Shown here: positions 9,418 to 17,634 of the stretch, in pieces | How positions within the stretch are numbered: position 1 is the stretch's first letter | How the letters are laid out: every line of letters starts with the position of its first letter | Origin: Bacteroidota bacterium | GTDB lineage: Bacteria > Bacteroidota > Ignavibacteria > Ignavibacteriales > Melioribacteraceae | DNA: 64,000 nt | Direction of reading: 5' to 3' | Assembly (NCBI GenBank): GCA_023397505.1 | Contig: JAEWUC010000008.1 | Location: 248,001-312,000 of the forward strand | Notes under the pieces: model-generated | What the model was told of the DNA's origin: nothing | Database searches by the model: none | The model's input: only the letters and a program-made list of their open reading frames with translations | Made by a program: the position numbers and the translations under genes

Positions 9418-9484
9418 GAGACGATGCACCGCAATCCGGATGGAAAAATAAAACATCGAGACGATGCACCGCATCGTCTGTACG
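9418..9484. repeat. Right REP doublet flanking the RAYT gene
   Basis: A half unit beginning GAGACGATGCACCGCAATCC, an A-rich spacer, then the full AGACGATGC-ACC-GCATCGTCT hairpin (9459-9479) followed by GTACGG. It matches the left doublet (8652-8722) in order and orientation. Confidence 0.8.
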
Positions 9485-9773
9485 GTGTGGATGTCTGAGC
9501 GGTTGTGTTTTAAATGAAGGCATTCTATATAAAACGGAACGATTAAAGCAATCTGCCGAATGCGTTCATATTTTTCCCGAATGGATGTGCATTTTAACCG
9601 AACGGTTTCTGCTTTGCAATGAACACGCCGACTTCGGAATGAAATTCATTCCATTTTTATGTGCCTTATCAATTACCGGAAGAGGGAGGAGGTACTTATC
9701 AAGTGGATTTTCAAGCTGTTTTGAAAGATTTCCGACATATTTGCTTTACTCTTCCAAATATTAAAGATTTCTC
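9485..9773. other. Non-coding stretch, no supported gene
   Basis: About 290 bases between the RAYT repeats and the SPFH promoter. Both strands carry open frames of about 60 codons without convincing starts. One, on the minus strand, reads YVGNLSKQLENPLDKYLLPL, which looks protein-like but has no ribosome site. It may be decayed coding DNA. I can support nothing here as a gene. Confidence 0.5.
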
Positions 9774-9802
9774 TTGACAGTTAAATATCAATATGATATC
9801 AT
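9774..9802 (+). promoter_or_regulatory. Sigma70-type promoter of the SPFH operon
   Basis: TTGACA at 9774-9779 and TATCAT at 9797-9802 with an exact 17-base spacer, 33 bases upstream of the SPFH start codon. The -35 box is perfect and the -10 box has one mismatch (TATAAT). It is the clearest promoter in the window. Confidence 0.75.
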
Positions 9803-9809
9803 TGTGATA
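9786..9809. promoter_or_regulatory. Dyad operator overlapping the -10 box
   Basis: 24-base dyad of the form TATCA-nn-ATGATATCAT-nn-TGATA, symmetrical at 20 of 24 positions, centred on the perfect palindrome ATGATATCAT (9793-9802). It covers the spacer end and the -10 element, as a repressor site would. The ribbon-helix-helix protein encoded at 11411 in the same cluster is the natural candidate ligand; this is inference. Confidence 0.6.
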
Positions 9810-9834
9810 GCTTAATCAAAAGGAGAAGTTAAAA

Positions 9835-10710
9835 ATGGAAGGTATTACTGAAAAATCGGCAGTTAAGGCAAATGGATTCCTAATGTTATTCTTGTTATTG
9901 GCTGTGGAGTTATTAAATACTTATGTATTATACCTTGGAATTATAGCACAAAATTCGGTTCTGATAGTCATAGCGGTGATTGTTTATCTTGTAGCTTCTG
10001 TAGGTCTTGCCGGTTTAACAATTGTACAACCCAACGATTCACGCGTATTAATACTGTTTGGAAAATATATAGGCACAGTGCGCGAATCGGGTTTTTGGTG
10101 GGTTAATCCTTTAACGGAAAGGAAAAAAATCTCATTACGTATTCACAATTTTAACAGCGAAAAAATCAAAGTGAACGATCTTCACGGCAATCCTATTGAA
10201 ATTGCTGCTGTAGTTGTCTGGAGAGTAGTAGATTCCGCACGCGCGCTTTTTGATGTTCAGAATTACGAACAGTTCGTCGCCATTCAAAGTGAAACCGCCG
10301 TACGCAGTTTGGCAACGGCTTATGCGTATGATTCTTCCGAAGATGACAAAGCTTCCTTAAGAGGAAACACACAGGAAGTTTCGGAAGAATTGAAACAACA
10401 GGTTCAATCGCGTTTGCAGATTGCGGGACTTGAAATAATCGAATCGAGAATAAGTCATTTGGCCTATGCCCCGGAAATTGCGCAGGCTATGTTAAGAAGA
10501 CAGCAGGCGCAAGCCGTGGTTGCTGCGCGTCAAAAAATTGTTGAAGGCGCCGTCGGTATGGTCGAAATGGCCCTTAAATCTTTGAGTGAACAGCACATAG
10601 TTGATCTCGATAACGAAAAGAAAGCTACAATGGTGAACAATCTTATGGTGGCTCTTGTATCCGAAGTTCAAGCCCAGCCGGTTATAAATACGGGAACTTT
10701 GTATTCTTAA
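9835..10710 (+). CDS. SPFH/band-7 (stomatin-like) membrane protein
   Basis: 291 residues. Two adjacent hydrophobic segments (about 15-37 and 39-61) anchor it in the membrane, followed by an SPFH domain: IVQPNDSRVLILFGKYIGTVRESGFWWVNPL, then the IKVNDLHGNPIEIAAVVVWRVVD strands and a long helix ending near AQAVVAARQKIVEGAVGMVEMAL. Stomatin-like proteins oligomerise and organise membrane microdomains, often in stress responses. A strong ribosome site (AAAGGAGAAG) precedes the ATG. It is the first gene after the promoter at 9774 and is followed by a hypothetical gene and a ribbon-helix-helix gene, a grouping I recall from other bacteria. The client process is unknown. Confidence 0.9.
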   Translation: MEGITEKSAVKANGFLMLFLLLAVELLNTYVLYLGIIAQNSVLIVIAVIVYLVASVGLAGLTIVQPNDSRVLILFGKYIGTVRESGFWWVNPLTERKKISLRIHNFNSEKIKVNDLHGNPIEIAAVVVWRVVDSARALFDVQNYEQFVAIQSETAVRSLATAYAYDSSEDDKASLRGNTQEVSEELKQQVQSRLQIAGLEIIESRISHLAYAPEIAQAMLRRQQAQAVVAARQKIVEGAVGMVEMALKSLSEQHIVDLDNEKKATMVNNLMVALVSEVQAQPVINTGTLYS

Positions 10711-10714
10711 AAAT

Positions 10715-10732
10715 AGTGTAGAGTGATGAGTG
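10715..10732 (+). repeat. 18-base dispersed repeat (AGTGTAGAGTGATGAGTG)
   Basis: The identical 18 bases occur on the minus strand at 53177-53194 between hslU and the HAD phosphatase gene, and imperfect inverted copies form the hairpin at 11348. All copies lie at gene boundaries. It looks like a short dispersed intergenic repeat of this genome. Confidence 0.6.
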
Positions 10733-10830
10733 AAGAATGTAGAAGTTAGATTGCAGGAAAAAAACGTTAATGAATTGCGAATATTGAATAACGATTTATA
10801 AAATATGATTTATAAATAACAATAATCAAA

Positions 10831-11337
10831 ATGAAACAATTATCTGAATATTACACCGAAACATTAAAATTGATTCAGCCGAATTTTGGAAAGCGCTTTT
10901 TTGAATTACGCTCGGAGAAGGAATTGTTATGTACAATAACGTTTCCTAAATTATTCAGCAGTACTGCAATAGTTGAGTGTGCAGAAAAGAAATGGGAAAT
11001 CAAAAAGGAAAAGTGGTGGAAAAGTTCTTTACTTGTGTTAGAAACAGGCAATGAAAATCCGATAGCAAAAATTCAAGTAAAATTATTTAAGAAAAGTATT
11101 GTTGAATTACCGCGCGGCGAAAAATTGTTTATTAAATTCGCGGCATTTAAAAGCGTATCTTATATTTTAACAGAATTGGAAAATCCGGTTGCTTCAATTA
11201 AAAAGAAATTCGGCTGGAAAGATAAAAGTGAAGTAAAAATCGAATACGGGATGAAACAACTCGATAATTATCCATGGCTGATAATGCTTGTTTTATATAT
11301 AGAACTTGGCAGGCGGCATCAATCGGCGGCACATTAA
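10831..11337 (+). CDS. Hypothetical protein in the SPFH cluster
   Basis: 168 residues, no signal peptide, rich in beta-strand-forming segments (LCTITFPKLFSSTAIVECA, KWWKSSLLVLETG, AKIQVKLFKKSIVEL), with a hydrophobic C-terminal LIMLVLYIELGRRH. The pattern of strands ending in a hydrophobic helix is reminiscent of tubby/LURP-like beta-barrel proteins, but I cannot assign it. No Shine-Dalgarno sequence is seen. Its position between the SPFH gene and the ribbon-helix-helix gene suggests a shared role at the membrane. Confidence 0.7.
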   Translation: MKQLSEYYTETLKLIQPNFGKRFFELRSEKELLCTITFPKLFSSTAIVECAEKKWEIKKEKWWKSSLLVLETGNENPIAKIQVKLFKKSIVELPRGEKLFIKFAAFKSVSYILTELENPVASIKKKFGWKDKSEVKIEYGMKQLDNYPWLIMLVLYIELGRRHQSAAH

Positions 11338-11347
11338 AACGAGTGAA

Positions 11348-11392
11348 GAGTGATGAATGTAGAGAGTAGAATATACTCTATACTCATCACTC
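11348..11392. repeat. Imperfect hairpin built from the dispersed repeat
   Basis: Arms GAGTGATGA (11348-11356) and TCATCACTC (11384-11392) are exact complements, with inner TAGAG/CTCTA pairing. It is an inverted arrangement of the sequence also found at 10715 and 53177. It lies between the hypothetical gene and the ribbon-helix-helix gene and could act as an RNA processing or attenuation structure. Confidence 0.55.
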
Positions 11393-11410
11393 AAAACCAA
11401 ACATTAGATT

Positions 11411-11608
11411 ATGGCTGAAAAGAAAAAATTTCTACTTAGAATAGATGATGAAACATACAAAGCCCTAGAAAAATGGGCGGCGGATGAACTGCGAAGCATC
11501 AACGGACAAATAGAATTTATTCTTAAAGATTCTCTTAAAAAAAACAACAGGATCAAAGAAACCATTCCGCCGAATGATACGACTAATGAGAATGATCCCG
11601 GGAAATAA
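11411..11608 (+). CDS. Arc/CopG-type ribbon-helix-helix DNA-binding protein
   Basis: 65 residues. A beta strand KFLLRIDD is followed by two helices, ETYKALEKWAADEL and RSINGQIEFILKDSLKK, the standard ribbon-helix-helix fold of Arc-like repressors. The strand residues (Leu, Arg) would enter the major groove as a dimer. An acidic, proline-containing tail follows. It lies in the SPFH cluster downstream of a dyad operator at 9786 and is a likely autoregulator. It could also be an antitoxin-like protein, but no toxin gene is visible beside it. The start is unsupported by a ribosome site but fits the fold. Confidence 0.8.
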   Translation: MAEKKKFLLRIDDETYKALEKWAADELRSINGQIEFILKDSLKKNNRIKETIPPNDTTNENDPGK

Positions 11609-11635
11609 TACCACATTTATATAAACGGAGAAGTA

Positions 11636-13057
11636 ATGAAAAAGTTGTTGGCTGTATTTATTCTTTTATTATCGTGTTTTGCATATGCACAGCAGGATGC
11701 ACCAAAAAAATACGACAGTATTTGGGAAGGTAAATTAAATTTTAATGCGACTGTATCATTGAGAATAGTTGTGAAGATTCAAAAAAATGAAAACGGAACT
11801 TTTAGCGGGTTTTTAGACAGTCCCGACCAAGGCGCCAAAGATATTCCTGCTACAAGTGTAACGTTAACGGAAGACAGTTTAAAATTTGAAATCAAACCTC
11901 TCGGTGCTGAGTATGCGGGTAAGATTAATAAAGATAGCATGATTGTTAACGGAGTGTTTAAACAAGGAATGGCCGTTATAGAAGCAAAGCTGAAAAAAAT
12001 AAATAAGGTTGAAGAAGCAAGAAGACCGCAAAACCCGGTAAAGCCATATCCATATAACGAAGAAGAAATTGTATTCCCAAACGAGTCGGCAAATATTTCG
12101 CTTGCAGGTACATTAACATTTCCCAAAAGTAATGGAAAATACCCGGCAGTAGTTCTGATAACAGGCTCTGGAAAACAAGACCGCGATGAAACTGTGTATA
12201 ACCACAAACCGTTTTTAGTAATAGCCGATTATTTAACAAGAAACGGAATTGCAGTTTTAAGATTTGACGATAGGGGAGGAGGTAAATCAACCGGTGATCA
12301 TTCAATTGCTACAACAGAAGACTTTGCAACAGATGCGGCCGCAGCGGTTCAATATTTGAAATCAAGAAACGAGATAGACTCGAAGAAAATCGGTTTGATC
12401 GGTCATAGTGAAGGCGGCATAATTGCGCCTATGACTGCGGTAAACTCAAGTGATGTAGCGTTTTTAGTTTTACTTGCCGGACCAGCCGTGCCGGGCAAAG
12501 AAATCCTATGGCGGCAAACAGAATTGATATTGCGATCTAACGGAATGGGCGAAGAAGAAATTACAAAAAATGTAAATCAAGCTAAAAAAGCTCACGAAAT
12601 TATAACTAATAGTCCGGATAGTATTACCGCTTATAATAAATTGAAGGAAATGTTTGATCAAGAGTTTGCAGCATTAAGTGATGAAGAGAAGCAGAAACCC
12701 GAATACAGCGCGGATAATTTTAAAGCTCAAACGAAAGTATTATTAAGTCCATGGTTCAGATTTTTTTTGAAGTACGATCCACAGCCGATTCTTGAAAATA
12801 TTTCGGTACCGGTACTTGCGTTGAATGGTGAAAAAGATCTTCAAGTTGATCCTGAACAAAACTTGCCTGTTATTGAAAATTCACTAAAAAACGGCGGCAA
12901 TAAAAATTTTAAAACTATCAAACTTCCTGGACTGAACCATTTATTTCAAACTACTAAAACAGGTGCATTAAGCGAGTATGGACAAAATGAAGAAACGTTT
13001 TCTCCGGATGCGCTAAAAATAATAGGTGATTGGATAAAAGAAGTTACTGCGAATTAG
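11636..13057 (+). CDS. Secreted alpha/beta hydrolase
   Basis: 473 residues with a signal peptide ending at FAYAQ (residue 19). Residues 25-120 form a beta-rich N-terminal domain (WEGKLNFNATVSLRIVVKIQ). The alpha/beta hydrolase domain follows from about 145. The nucleophile elbow is GHSEGG with Ser258, and the oxyanion region is ITGSGKQDRDE. The likely Asp lies in LNGEKDLQVD and the His in LPGLNHLF near the C-terminus. This layout is common in S9/S33-like esterases or aminopeptidases of Bacteroidota. A GGAG ribosome site precedes the ATG. The natural substrate is unknown. Confidence 0.88.
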   Translation: MKKLLAVFILLLSCFAYAQQDAPKKYDSIWEGKLNFNATVSLRIVVKIQKNENGTFSGFLDSPDQGAKDIPATSVTLTEDSLKFEIKPLGAEYAGKINKDSMIVNGVFKQGMAVIEAKLKKINKVEEARRPQNPVKPYPYNEEEIVFPNESANISLAGTLTFPKSNGKYPAVVLITGSGKQDRDETVYNHKPFLVIADYLTRNGIAVLRFDDRGGGKSTGDHSIATTEDFATDAAAAVQYLKSRNEIDSKKIGLIGHSEGGIIAPMTAVNSSDVAFLVLLAGPAVPGKEILWRQTELILRSNGMGEEEITKNVNQAKKAHEIITNSPDSITAYNKLKEMFDQEFAALSDEEKQKPEYSADNFKAQTKVLLSPWFRFFLKYDPQPILENISVPVLALNGEKDLQVDPEQNLPVIENSLKNGGNKNFKTIKLPGLNHLFQTTKTGALSEYGQNEETFSPDALKIIGDWIKEVTAN

Positions 13058-13143
13058 TTAAATTTTTCAGCGCCTTCTTTGCGGTACTCTGCGGAAAAAA
13101 TACGGAGTTTCACAGAGAAGACGCGAAAGATTATAAAAGAGAA

Positions 13144-13608
13144 TCAGGATTTGTCTTTGCGTAAAAGAGGAAGTGCGATATAAGTATAAATTATACATCC
13201 GAAGCAGAAGCTAAATGCGCTTTCTAAGAATGCAAAAAACAAGAGAACTCCGCCAAGCACATTTGTCAAAGTATAATTATCAAAATATTGAAAGAAGCAA
13301 ATCGCAACGCATAAAATAAATCCAAGTTCGGCGGCAAATCTTTTCTGTGCCGCATCTATCGGTTTATTCTTTATGTTAAATTTTTTAACAATGAATTGGG
13401 TTAATAATCTTATAGGACTATTGCCTTGAGACGTAAATGCACGGATAGAAAAGTCGGCTACAAGAAATAGAAATACTAAAAACGAATTGAAATATAAACC
13501 TATTCCGGCGGTTATAAATGTTAATAACGCGGATATTCTCGCAGCGTTTTCGTTTATCTTATTGTTTGAAACGGGGCAAATAATATTGATAAAAGAATTT
13601 GTTTTCAT
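13144..13608 (-). CDS. DUF4395 family membrane protein
   Basis: 154 residues. It starts with an ICPVSNNKINENAARI segment, typical of DUF4395, followed by hydrophobic helices at about 28-52, 92-108 and 116-145. A cysteine pair is spread between the N-terminus (CPV) and the C-terminal FCFGCIIY. The family is of unknown function, often near thioredoxin or sulfur-related genes; no such neighbour is present here. Single gene, convergent with the hydrolase at 11636. Confidence 0.8.
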   Translation of the reverse strand: MKTNSFINIICPVSNNKINENAARISALLTFITAGIGLYFNSFLVFLFLVADFSIRAFTSQGNSPIRLLTQFIVKKFNIKNKPIDAAQKRFAAELGFILCVAICFFQYFDNYTLTNVLGGVLLFFAFLESAFSFCFGCIIYTYIALPLLRKDKS

Positions 13609-13687
13609 CTTCTGCTCTTTCAGAATAAATACTTTTTATAAAGTATAAATGAAAACAAATTTTATGTCTTATAGTTCACAATCTTAT

Positions 13688-15127
13688 CTACAAATTATAT
13701 TTCTTCTCAAGGTCTTTTGCCCTGAAAGATAGACGGTCGTTGTCGAAATCATCAATCTCATCCAAAAGCTTTTCAACCTTTTTCTTGTCTGTGTTTTGTC
13801 TGAAATAAATATCTGTTACGTATTTAAGCGCGGTGTATCCAATTCCTTTGTCTTCCGAATTAAAACATTTTATAAAATACTGTTCGGCCTTTGAGTATAA
13901 ATTGTTATTTAAATAAAATTTACCTGCAAGAATGTTGAAGTGATCTTCGAGAACCGTCGTTTTGGAAAAATCGGGTTTTGTTTTAAAGGCACTTTCAAAC
14001 CCGTTAATTGTTATTCCCTTTGCTATTTGTGAAGATAAATCATTCAACCAATTGAATCCCGCGGGATTCCTTTTCATAACATCGAATAGTCTTTTAGAAT
14101 CTTCCTCGAGCTCTTTTTCGTACTTGGCAGATTTGTTGTTATCGCCGAGCAGTTTGCTGTTAACCGCCGCGATATAATAAATATAATCAAGCCAGCCGCG
14201 CCATAGTTTATTCTTTTCTATAATTGCTTTTTCGGCAAACTCCAATGCAAGTTTGGAATTCCCTTTTGCATTGTGGTAAACGGCTATTGTATAATCATCG
14301 AGTAAATTATTGTTGTCGTTTTTCAAAACGTTTTCTGCTTTCTTAAATTCTCCCACGTTTAACAATTTTTGAAAGTATCCGTTCAGCACTCTTTTATTGT
14401 TAGGAAATTTTTGCAGAAATTTTTCGTAATAATTTATTGCTGCTTCATCGTTGTCTTCCAGGCTTGCATAAACTTCAATAAGTGTAAGAGCCGACTGCCC
14501 GAAAGTTAATTTACCTTTTTCGTAAGCTAATTTAAGTTGCTGCAAACCCTTATCTCTATCGCCGGAATAGCCGAGAATTCCAGCGACGAAACTTGTAATA
14601 CCGCTAAGACGGTCGGCGTAATAATTTAACATACCGAGCAAAAGGTAAGCGTCGTAAAAATTCGGATCTTCTTTAAGAACTTGTTCCATAATATCTTCGG
14701 TCTTTTGACCGCTGCGAAACGCGCCCCACCATGATTTATCAAGTCCCTGTACACGTGCAAGATACCCGTAAATCGAACCGTAGTAAAATTTATTTTCAGT
14801 ATTTAGTTTGGAAAGTTCAAACTTGTTTAAAATATTTTCGCAATAATTAATAATCTCTTTGTTAAGAGTTTTGCGCCCTTCTTCGCGTTTATCCGGATGC
14901 ATGTCGGTAATTTGTTTATAATATTCGAGCACTTTAAGGTTGATCATGTAGTAATAATACTTTGGCGATGAAGAATTATTTTTAATCAACTCATCAATAA
15001 TTTTTTTTGCTTGATCAAAATCCTCGTTGAATGTGAAATTTATAATTTTTTGATCGATGGTATTCGGTTCGTACGAATATCCATAAATTGGAATACAAAG
15101 CAGCAAAACAATTGTTAGTATTTTCAT
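13688..15127 (-). CDS. Secreted tetratricopeptide-repeat protein
   Basis: 479 residues with a short signal peptide (ILTIVLLLCIPIYGYS). The rest is helical, with recognisable TPR pairs such as FDQAKKIIDELIKNNSSSPKYYYYM, DEAAINYYEKFLQKFPNNKRVLNGYF and YSKAEQYFIKCF. TPRs mediate protein-protein contacts. A ribosome site (AGAGGA) sits before the ATG. It is divergent from the DUF502 gene at 15276, sharing a 148-base intergenic region. The partner is unknown. Confidence 0.8.
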   Translation of the reverse strand: MKILTIVLLLCIPIYGYSYEPNTIDQKIINFTFNEDFDQAKKIIDELIKNNSSSPKYYYYMINLKVLEYYKQITDMHPDKREEGRKTLNKEIINYCENILNKFELSKLNTENKFYYGSIYGYLARVQGLDKSWWGAFRSGQKTEDIMEQVLKEDPNFYDAYLLLGMLNYYADRLSGITSFVAGILGYSGDRDKGLQQLKLAYEKGKLTFGQSALTLIEVYASLEDNDEAAINYYEKFLQKFPNNKRVLNGYFQKLLNVGEFKKAENVLKNDNNNLLDDYTIAVYHNAKGNSKLALEFAEKAIIEKNKLWRGWLDYIYYIAAVNSKLLGDNNKSAKYEKELEEDSKRLFDVMKRNPAGFNWLNDLSSQIAKGITINGFESAFKTKPDFSKTTVLEDHFNILAGKFYLNNNLYSKAEQYFIKCFNSEDKGIGYTALKYVTDIYFRQNTDKKKVEKLLDEIDDFDNDRLSFRAKDLEKKYNL

Positions 15128-15275
15128 GAATCCTCTTGATGTATTTGATTAATGCGGCAAACGCACAAATAAAATAATCAAAAAAACAAATTGATGAGAG
15201 TCTATTACATACAGTTCCGTATTTTTACTGTTAAATTTAAGTTAAATATTCATTGAATGATTAAAAGAGAATTTT

Positions 15276-15881
15276 ATGGAAAAGATTAAATCGTTTTTGC
15301 GCACAACGTTTTTTGGGGGATTTCTGGTTGTTCTTCCCATAATTGTTTTGATTTTTGTACTCGGCTGGCTTTATGATTTTCTAATTGATAAAATAAAACC
15401 GATAACTTACATCTTAATCGAAACTGCGCAGTTCAGTGAATTGATTGCATCTACTACTGCCGTAATAATAATCTTATTGCTTTTTTTTCTGGTCGGATTG
15501 ATCGTTCAAACACGGCTCGGTAAATATGCTGTTCATACATTTGAAGAAAGAGTTTTAAAGAGAATTCCTCTTTACCGTATAATTAAAGAAACCGTGATAC
15601 AATTATTCGGCGGAGAGAAAATGATATTTAAATCCGTAGCGTTAATTCGTCCTTTCGGCAACGAGACAATGATAACGGCATTTGTAACAGATGACAGTGA
15701 TAACGGTTATACGACAGTTTTTGTGCCCTCAGCCCCGGCACCGACGGGCGGATATATTTATCATCTTAAAAGTGAATTTGTAATTAAAATAGATTACCCG
15801 GTCGAACAAGCGATGAGAACCGTTTTAAGTTTAGGCGCGGGTTCGAAAGAATTTATACAAAAATTGAAGGCCGATTACTAG
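15276..15881 (+). CDS. DUF502 family membrane protein
   Basis: 201 residues. Two membrane helices (about 12-35 and 55-75) are followed by a DUF502 soluble part: KYAVHTFEERVLKRIPLYR, then FVTDDSDNGYTTVFVPSAPAPTGGYIY. The first helix starts FLRTTFFGGFLVVLPIIVL, the usual family opening. Function is unknown. Its stop codon overlaps the stop of the convergent PhzF gene: the tetranucleotide CTAG at 15878-15881 carries a TAG on each strand. Confidence 0.88.
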   Translation: MEKIKSFLRTTFFGGFLVVLPIIVLIFVLGWLYDFLIDKIKPITYILIETAQFSELIASTTAVIIILLLFFLVGLIVQTRLGKYAVHTFEERVLKRIPLYRIIKETVIQLFGGEKMIFKSVALIRPFGNETMITAFVTDDSDNGYTTVFVPSAPAPTGGYIYHLKSEFVIKIDYPVEQAMRTVLSLGAGSKEFIQKLKADY

Positions 15882-16783
15882 ACTTCAATTTCGGTTTTGA
15901 AAACAACAACTGCTTTGCCCCCGATTTGCACAAGAATCGGTTTCCCGTTTTCAATTTTAACTGTAACGGAAATTTCTCCTAATCGATTAATAGCTTCGCC
16001 CTGTCTTCCTATGAAAGAAAATTCATAACCATTATTTTCAACAATTTTATGTTTTACAATATAGGCGCCGAGCGGACCGTTGGCATTTCCTGTAACCGGG
16101 TCCTCGTTTATCCCGATTGCAGGTGCGAACATGCGCCCGTATGTTAAAATGTTTTTATTGTCGGAATCGAAAGTGAAAACGAAGAAACCGTTGCAATTTA
16201 TTTCTTTGCTGATCATTGCAAGTTCGTAAAAATTCGGATTCAACTCGTTCAATAATTTTCTGCTCCTAATTCCAATCATAACCTTTGAATGCCCTGTAGA
16301 AACAATTTGAACCGGGCATTTTTCATCCAACTCGTTTGAGGAAATATTAAGTGCTGCAACGATTCTATTTTTCATTTTAATATCGAACGGTTCTTCAAAT
16401 TCAATTTTTCCCTGTGTCATTATGATTTTATAATCATTTTCTGTCTTAATGATCTCAAAAGGAAGAATACCGATTTTTGTTTTATACTTAATGACAACCG
16501 AATCTAATTTTTCCTCAACAGCTCTAACATACATTGCGGCGATGGTCGCGTGTCCGCAAGTAGGAACTTCCTTACTCGGTGTAAAATATCTAATAATACC
16601 ATCGCATGAATTGTCGTCTGGTGGAAACAAAAACGAAGTTTCGGAATTGTTCATCTCGCGTGCAATCATCTGCATTTGTGCTTCGGTTAAACCGTTTGCG
16701 TAGGGTACAACGCCCGCGGGATTGCCTTTAAATAATTCTTTTGTAAAAGAATCTACCTGGTAAATAATTACTTTTCGTTTCAT
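15878..16783 (-). CDS. PhzF-family isomerase/epimerase
   Basis: 301 residues. The start YQVDSFTKELFKGNPAGVV is diagnostic of the PhzF (diaminopimelate-epimerase-like) fold. The conserved catalytic Glu is in MNNSETSF and the second-lobe motif is NEDPVTGNANGPLGAY. The full family length is present. Family members are cofactor-independent isomerases acting on small amino-acid-like metabolites; the substrate here is unknown, and there are no phenazine genes nearby. Confidence 0.92.
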   Translation of the reverse strand: MKRKVIIYQVDSFTKELFKGNPAGVVPYANGLTEAQMQMIAREMNNSETSFLFPPDDNSCDGIIRYFTPSKEVPTCGHATIAAMYVRAVEEKLDSVVIKYKTKIGILPFEIIKTENDYKIIMTQGKIEFEEPFDIKMKNRIVAALNISSNELDEKCPVQIVSTGHSKVMIGIRSRKLLNELNPNFYELAMISKEINCNGFFVFTFDSDNKNILTYGRMFAPAIGINEDPVTGNANGPLGAYIVKHKIVENNGYEFSFIGRQGEAINRLGEISVTVKIENGKPILVQIGGKAVVVFKTEIEV

Positions 16784-16825
16784 AGTAATGCCGTTGATTA
16801 TTCTTGCTGTTATCGTTCGTTAATT

Positions 16826-17371
16826 TCACTTTTTTGCTTGTGATAAAATTTTGCACACAGTGTTCCAGTTTCGGCCTGTATAAAAAGTACCGATCTTCTT
16901 TTCAGTAAGATTGGAAGGGAAGCCATATCGCCCGTTTTTGGTCGGATAACTCGCAACAAATATTTCATCTTTAACTCTTCCTAAAATTTCACTCGAATTT
17001 TTTTCTAAAACATCTGGGAACGTTTTTGAGTTCGGAATATTGTCATAAAGAAATAGTACATAAAACTTTACATCTTTTATATTTTCTTTTTTCTTAAACG
17101 GATTCAAGTTCACTAATTCTTCAATTTGAGCAATAGTTCTGATTATAGTTTTTATTTCTTTTCCATAATCTTCTAACAATTGTTTTTCGATATGTTCTGT
17201 AAGACTAAGAACATTCTTTTTATTCGAATCAAAAATCACGTTGCCGCTTTGAATATATGTCTTTACATTTTTCAGCCCGGCGGCTTCAAAACTTTTTTTA
17301 AGCGAATCCATTTTGATTATATTATTTCCGCCAACATTTATTCCGCGTATGAAAGCGATGTACTTAATCAT
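16826..17371 (-). CDS. DUF1697 family protein
   Basis: 181 residues. Starts YIAFIRGINVGGNNIIKMDSLK, the hallmark of DUF1697, and continues with YIQSGNVIFDS and a C-terminal GRNWNTVCKIL. Complete, cytoplasmic, of unknown function. It is 42 bases upstream of the PhzF gene on the same strand and could be co-transcribed with it. Confidence 0.9.
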   Translation of the reverse strand: MIKYIAFIRGINVGGNNIIKMDSLKKSFEAAGLKNVKTYIQSGNVIFDSNKKNVLSLTEHIEKQLLEDYGKEIKTIIRTIAQIEELVNLNPFKKKENIKDVKFYVLFLYDNIPNSKTFPDVLEKNSSEILGRVKDEIFVASYPTKNGRYGFPSNLTEKKIGTFYTGRNWNTVCKILSQAKK

Positions 17372-17433
17372 AAACCGTTTTAATTTTATCCAGAATGAAA
17401 CTAATTATGAATTTATTTTTAATCAAGTATTGG

Positions 17434-17618
17434 GTAGTGTCTCAGCTTCAATTTAACTGTCATGCCCGAATGTTTTTACTTGTCCGACGTCTTATTGGGC
17501 GGATCAGGCATCCATAAATAGATTCCCGCTGAAAGCGTGCGGGCTCGCCTCGTTGAAGACGCTAGTCGAAGCGGGAATGACTTATGTTGTTTAACCAATA
17601 TTCAAACTGAGACACTAC
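17434..17618. mobile_element. 185-bp MITE-like element with nested hairpins
   Basis: Terminal inverted repeats GTAGTGTCTCAG (17434-17445) and CTGAGACACTAC (17607-17618) are exact, and similarity continues inward (CTTCAAT versus TTTGAAT). Inside are two nested palindromes. One has arms ATTCCCGCT (17522-17530) and AGCGGGAAT (17570-17578); the other pairs ATGCCCGA (17462-17469) with TCAGGCAT (17505-17512), with one mismatch. There is no open reading frame. This is the structure of a non-autonomous element or composite REP. No target duplication was seen. Confidence 0.65.
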
Positions 17619-17634
17619 TAGATTATGGAATTAT

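Larger units (their letters stand above)
8614..9484 (+). mobile_element. RAYT gene with flanking REP arrays (putative mobile unit)
   Basis: A RAYT transposase gene (8725-9312) flanked on both sides by the same ordered set of motifs: a 29-base palindrome, then a half unit GATGCACCGCAATCCGGAT, then an AGACGATGCACCGCATCGTCT hairpin. The left set occupies 8614-8722 and the right set 9346-9484, both in the same orientation. This matches the organisation of REP/RAYT systems, in which a single-copy HUH transposase is bordered by the palindromes it recognises. The exact ends are uncertain, and no target-site duplication was identified. Confidence 0.7.

Noticed and set aside
9540..9770. Protein-like minus-strand frame (YVGNLSKQLENPLDKYLLPL)
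   Set aside because: No start codon with a ribosome site and only about 60 codons long; possibly decayed coding DNA.
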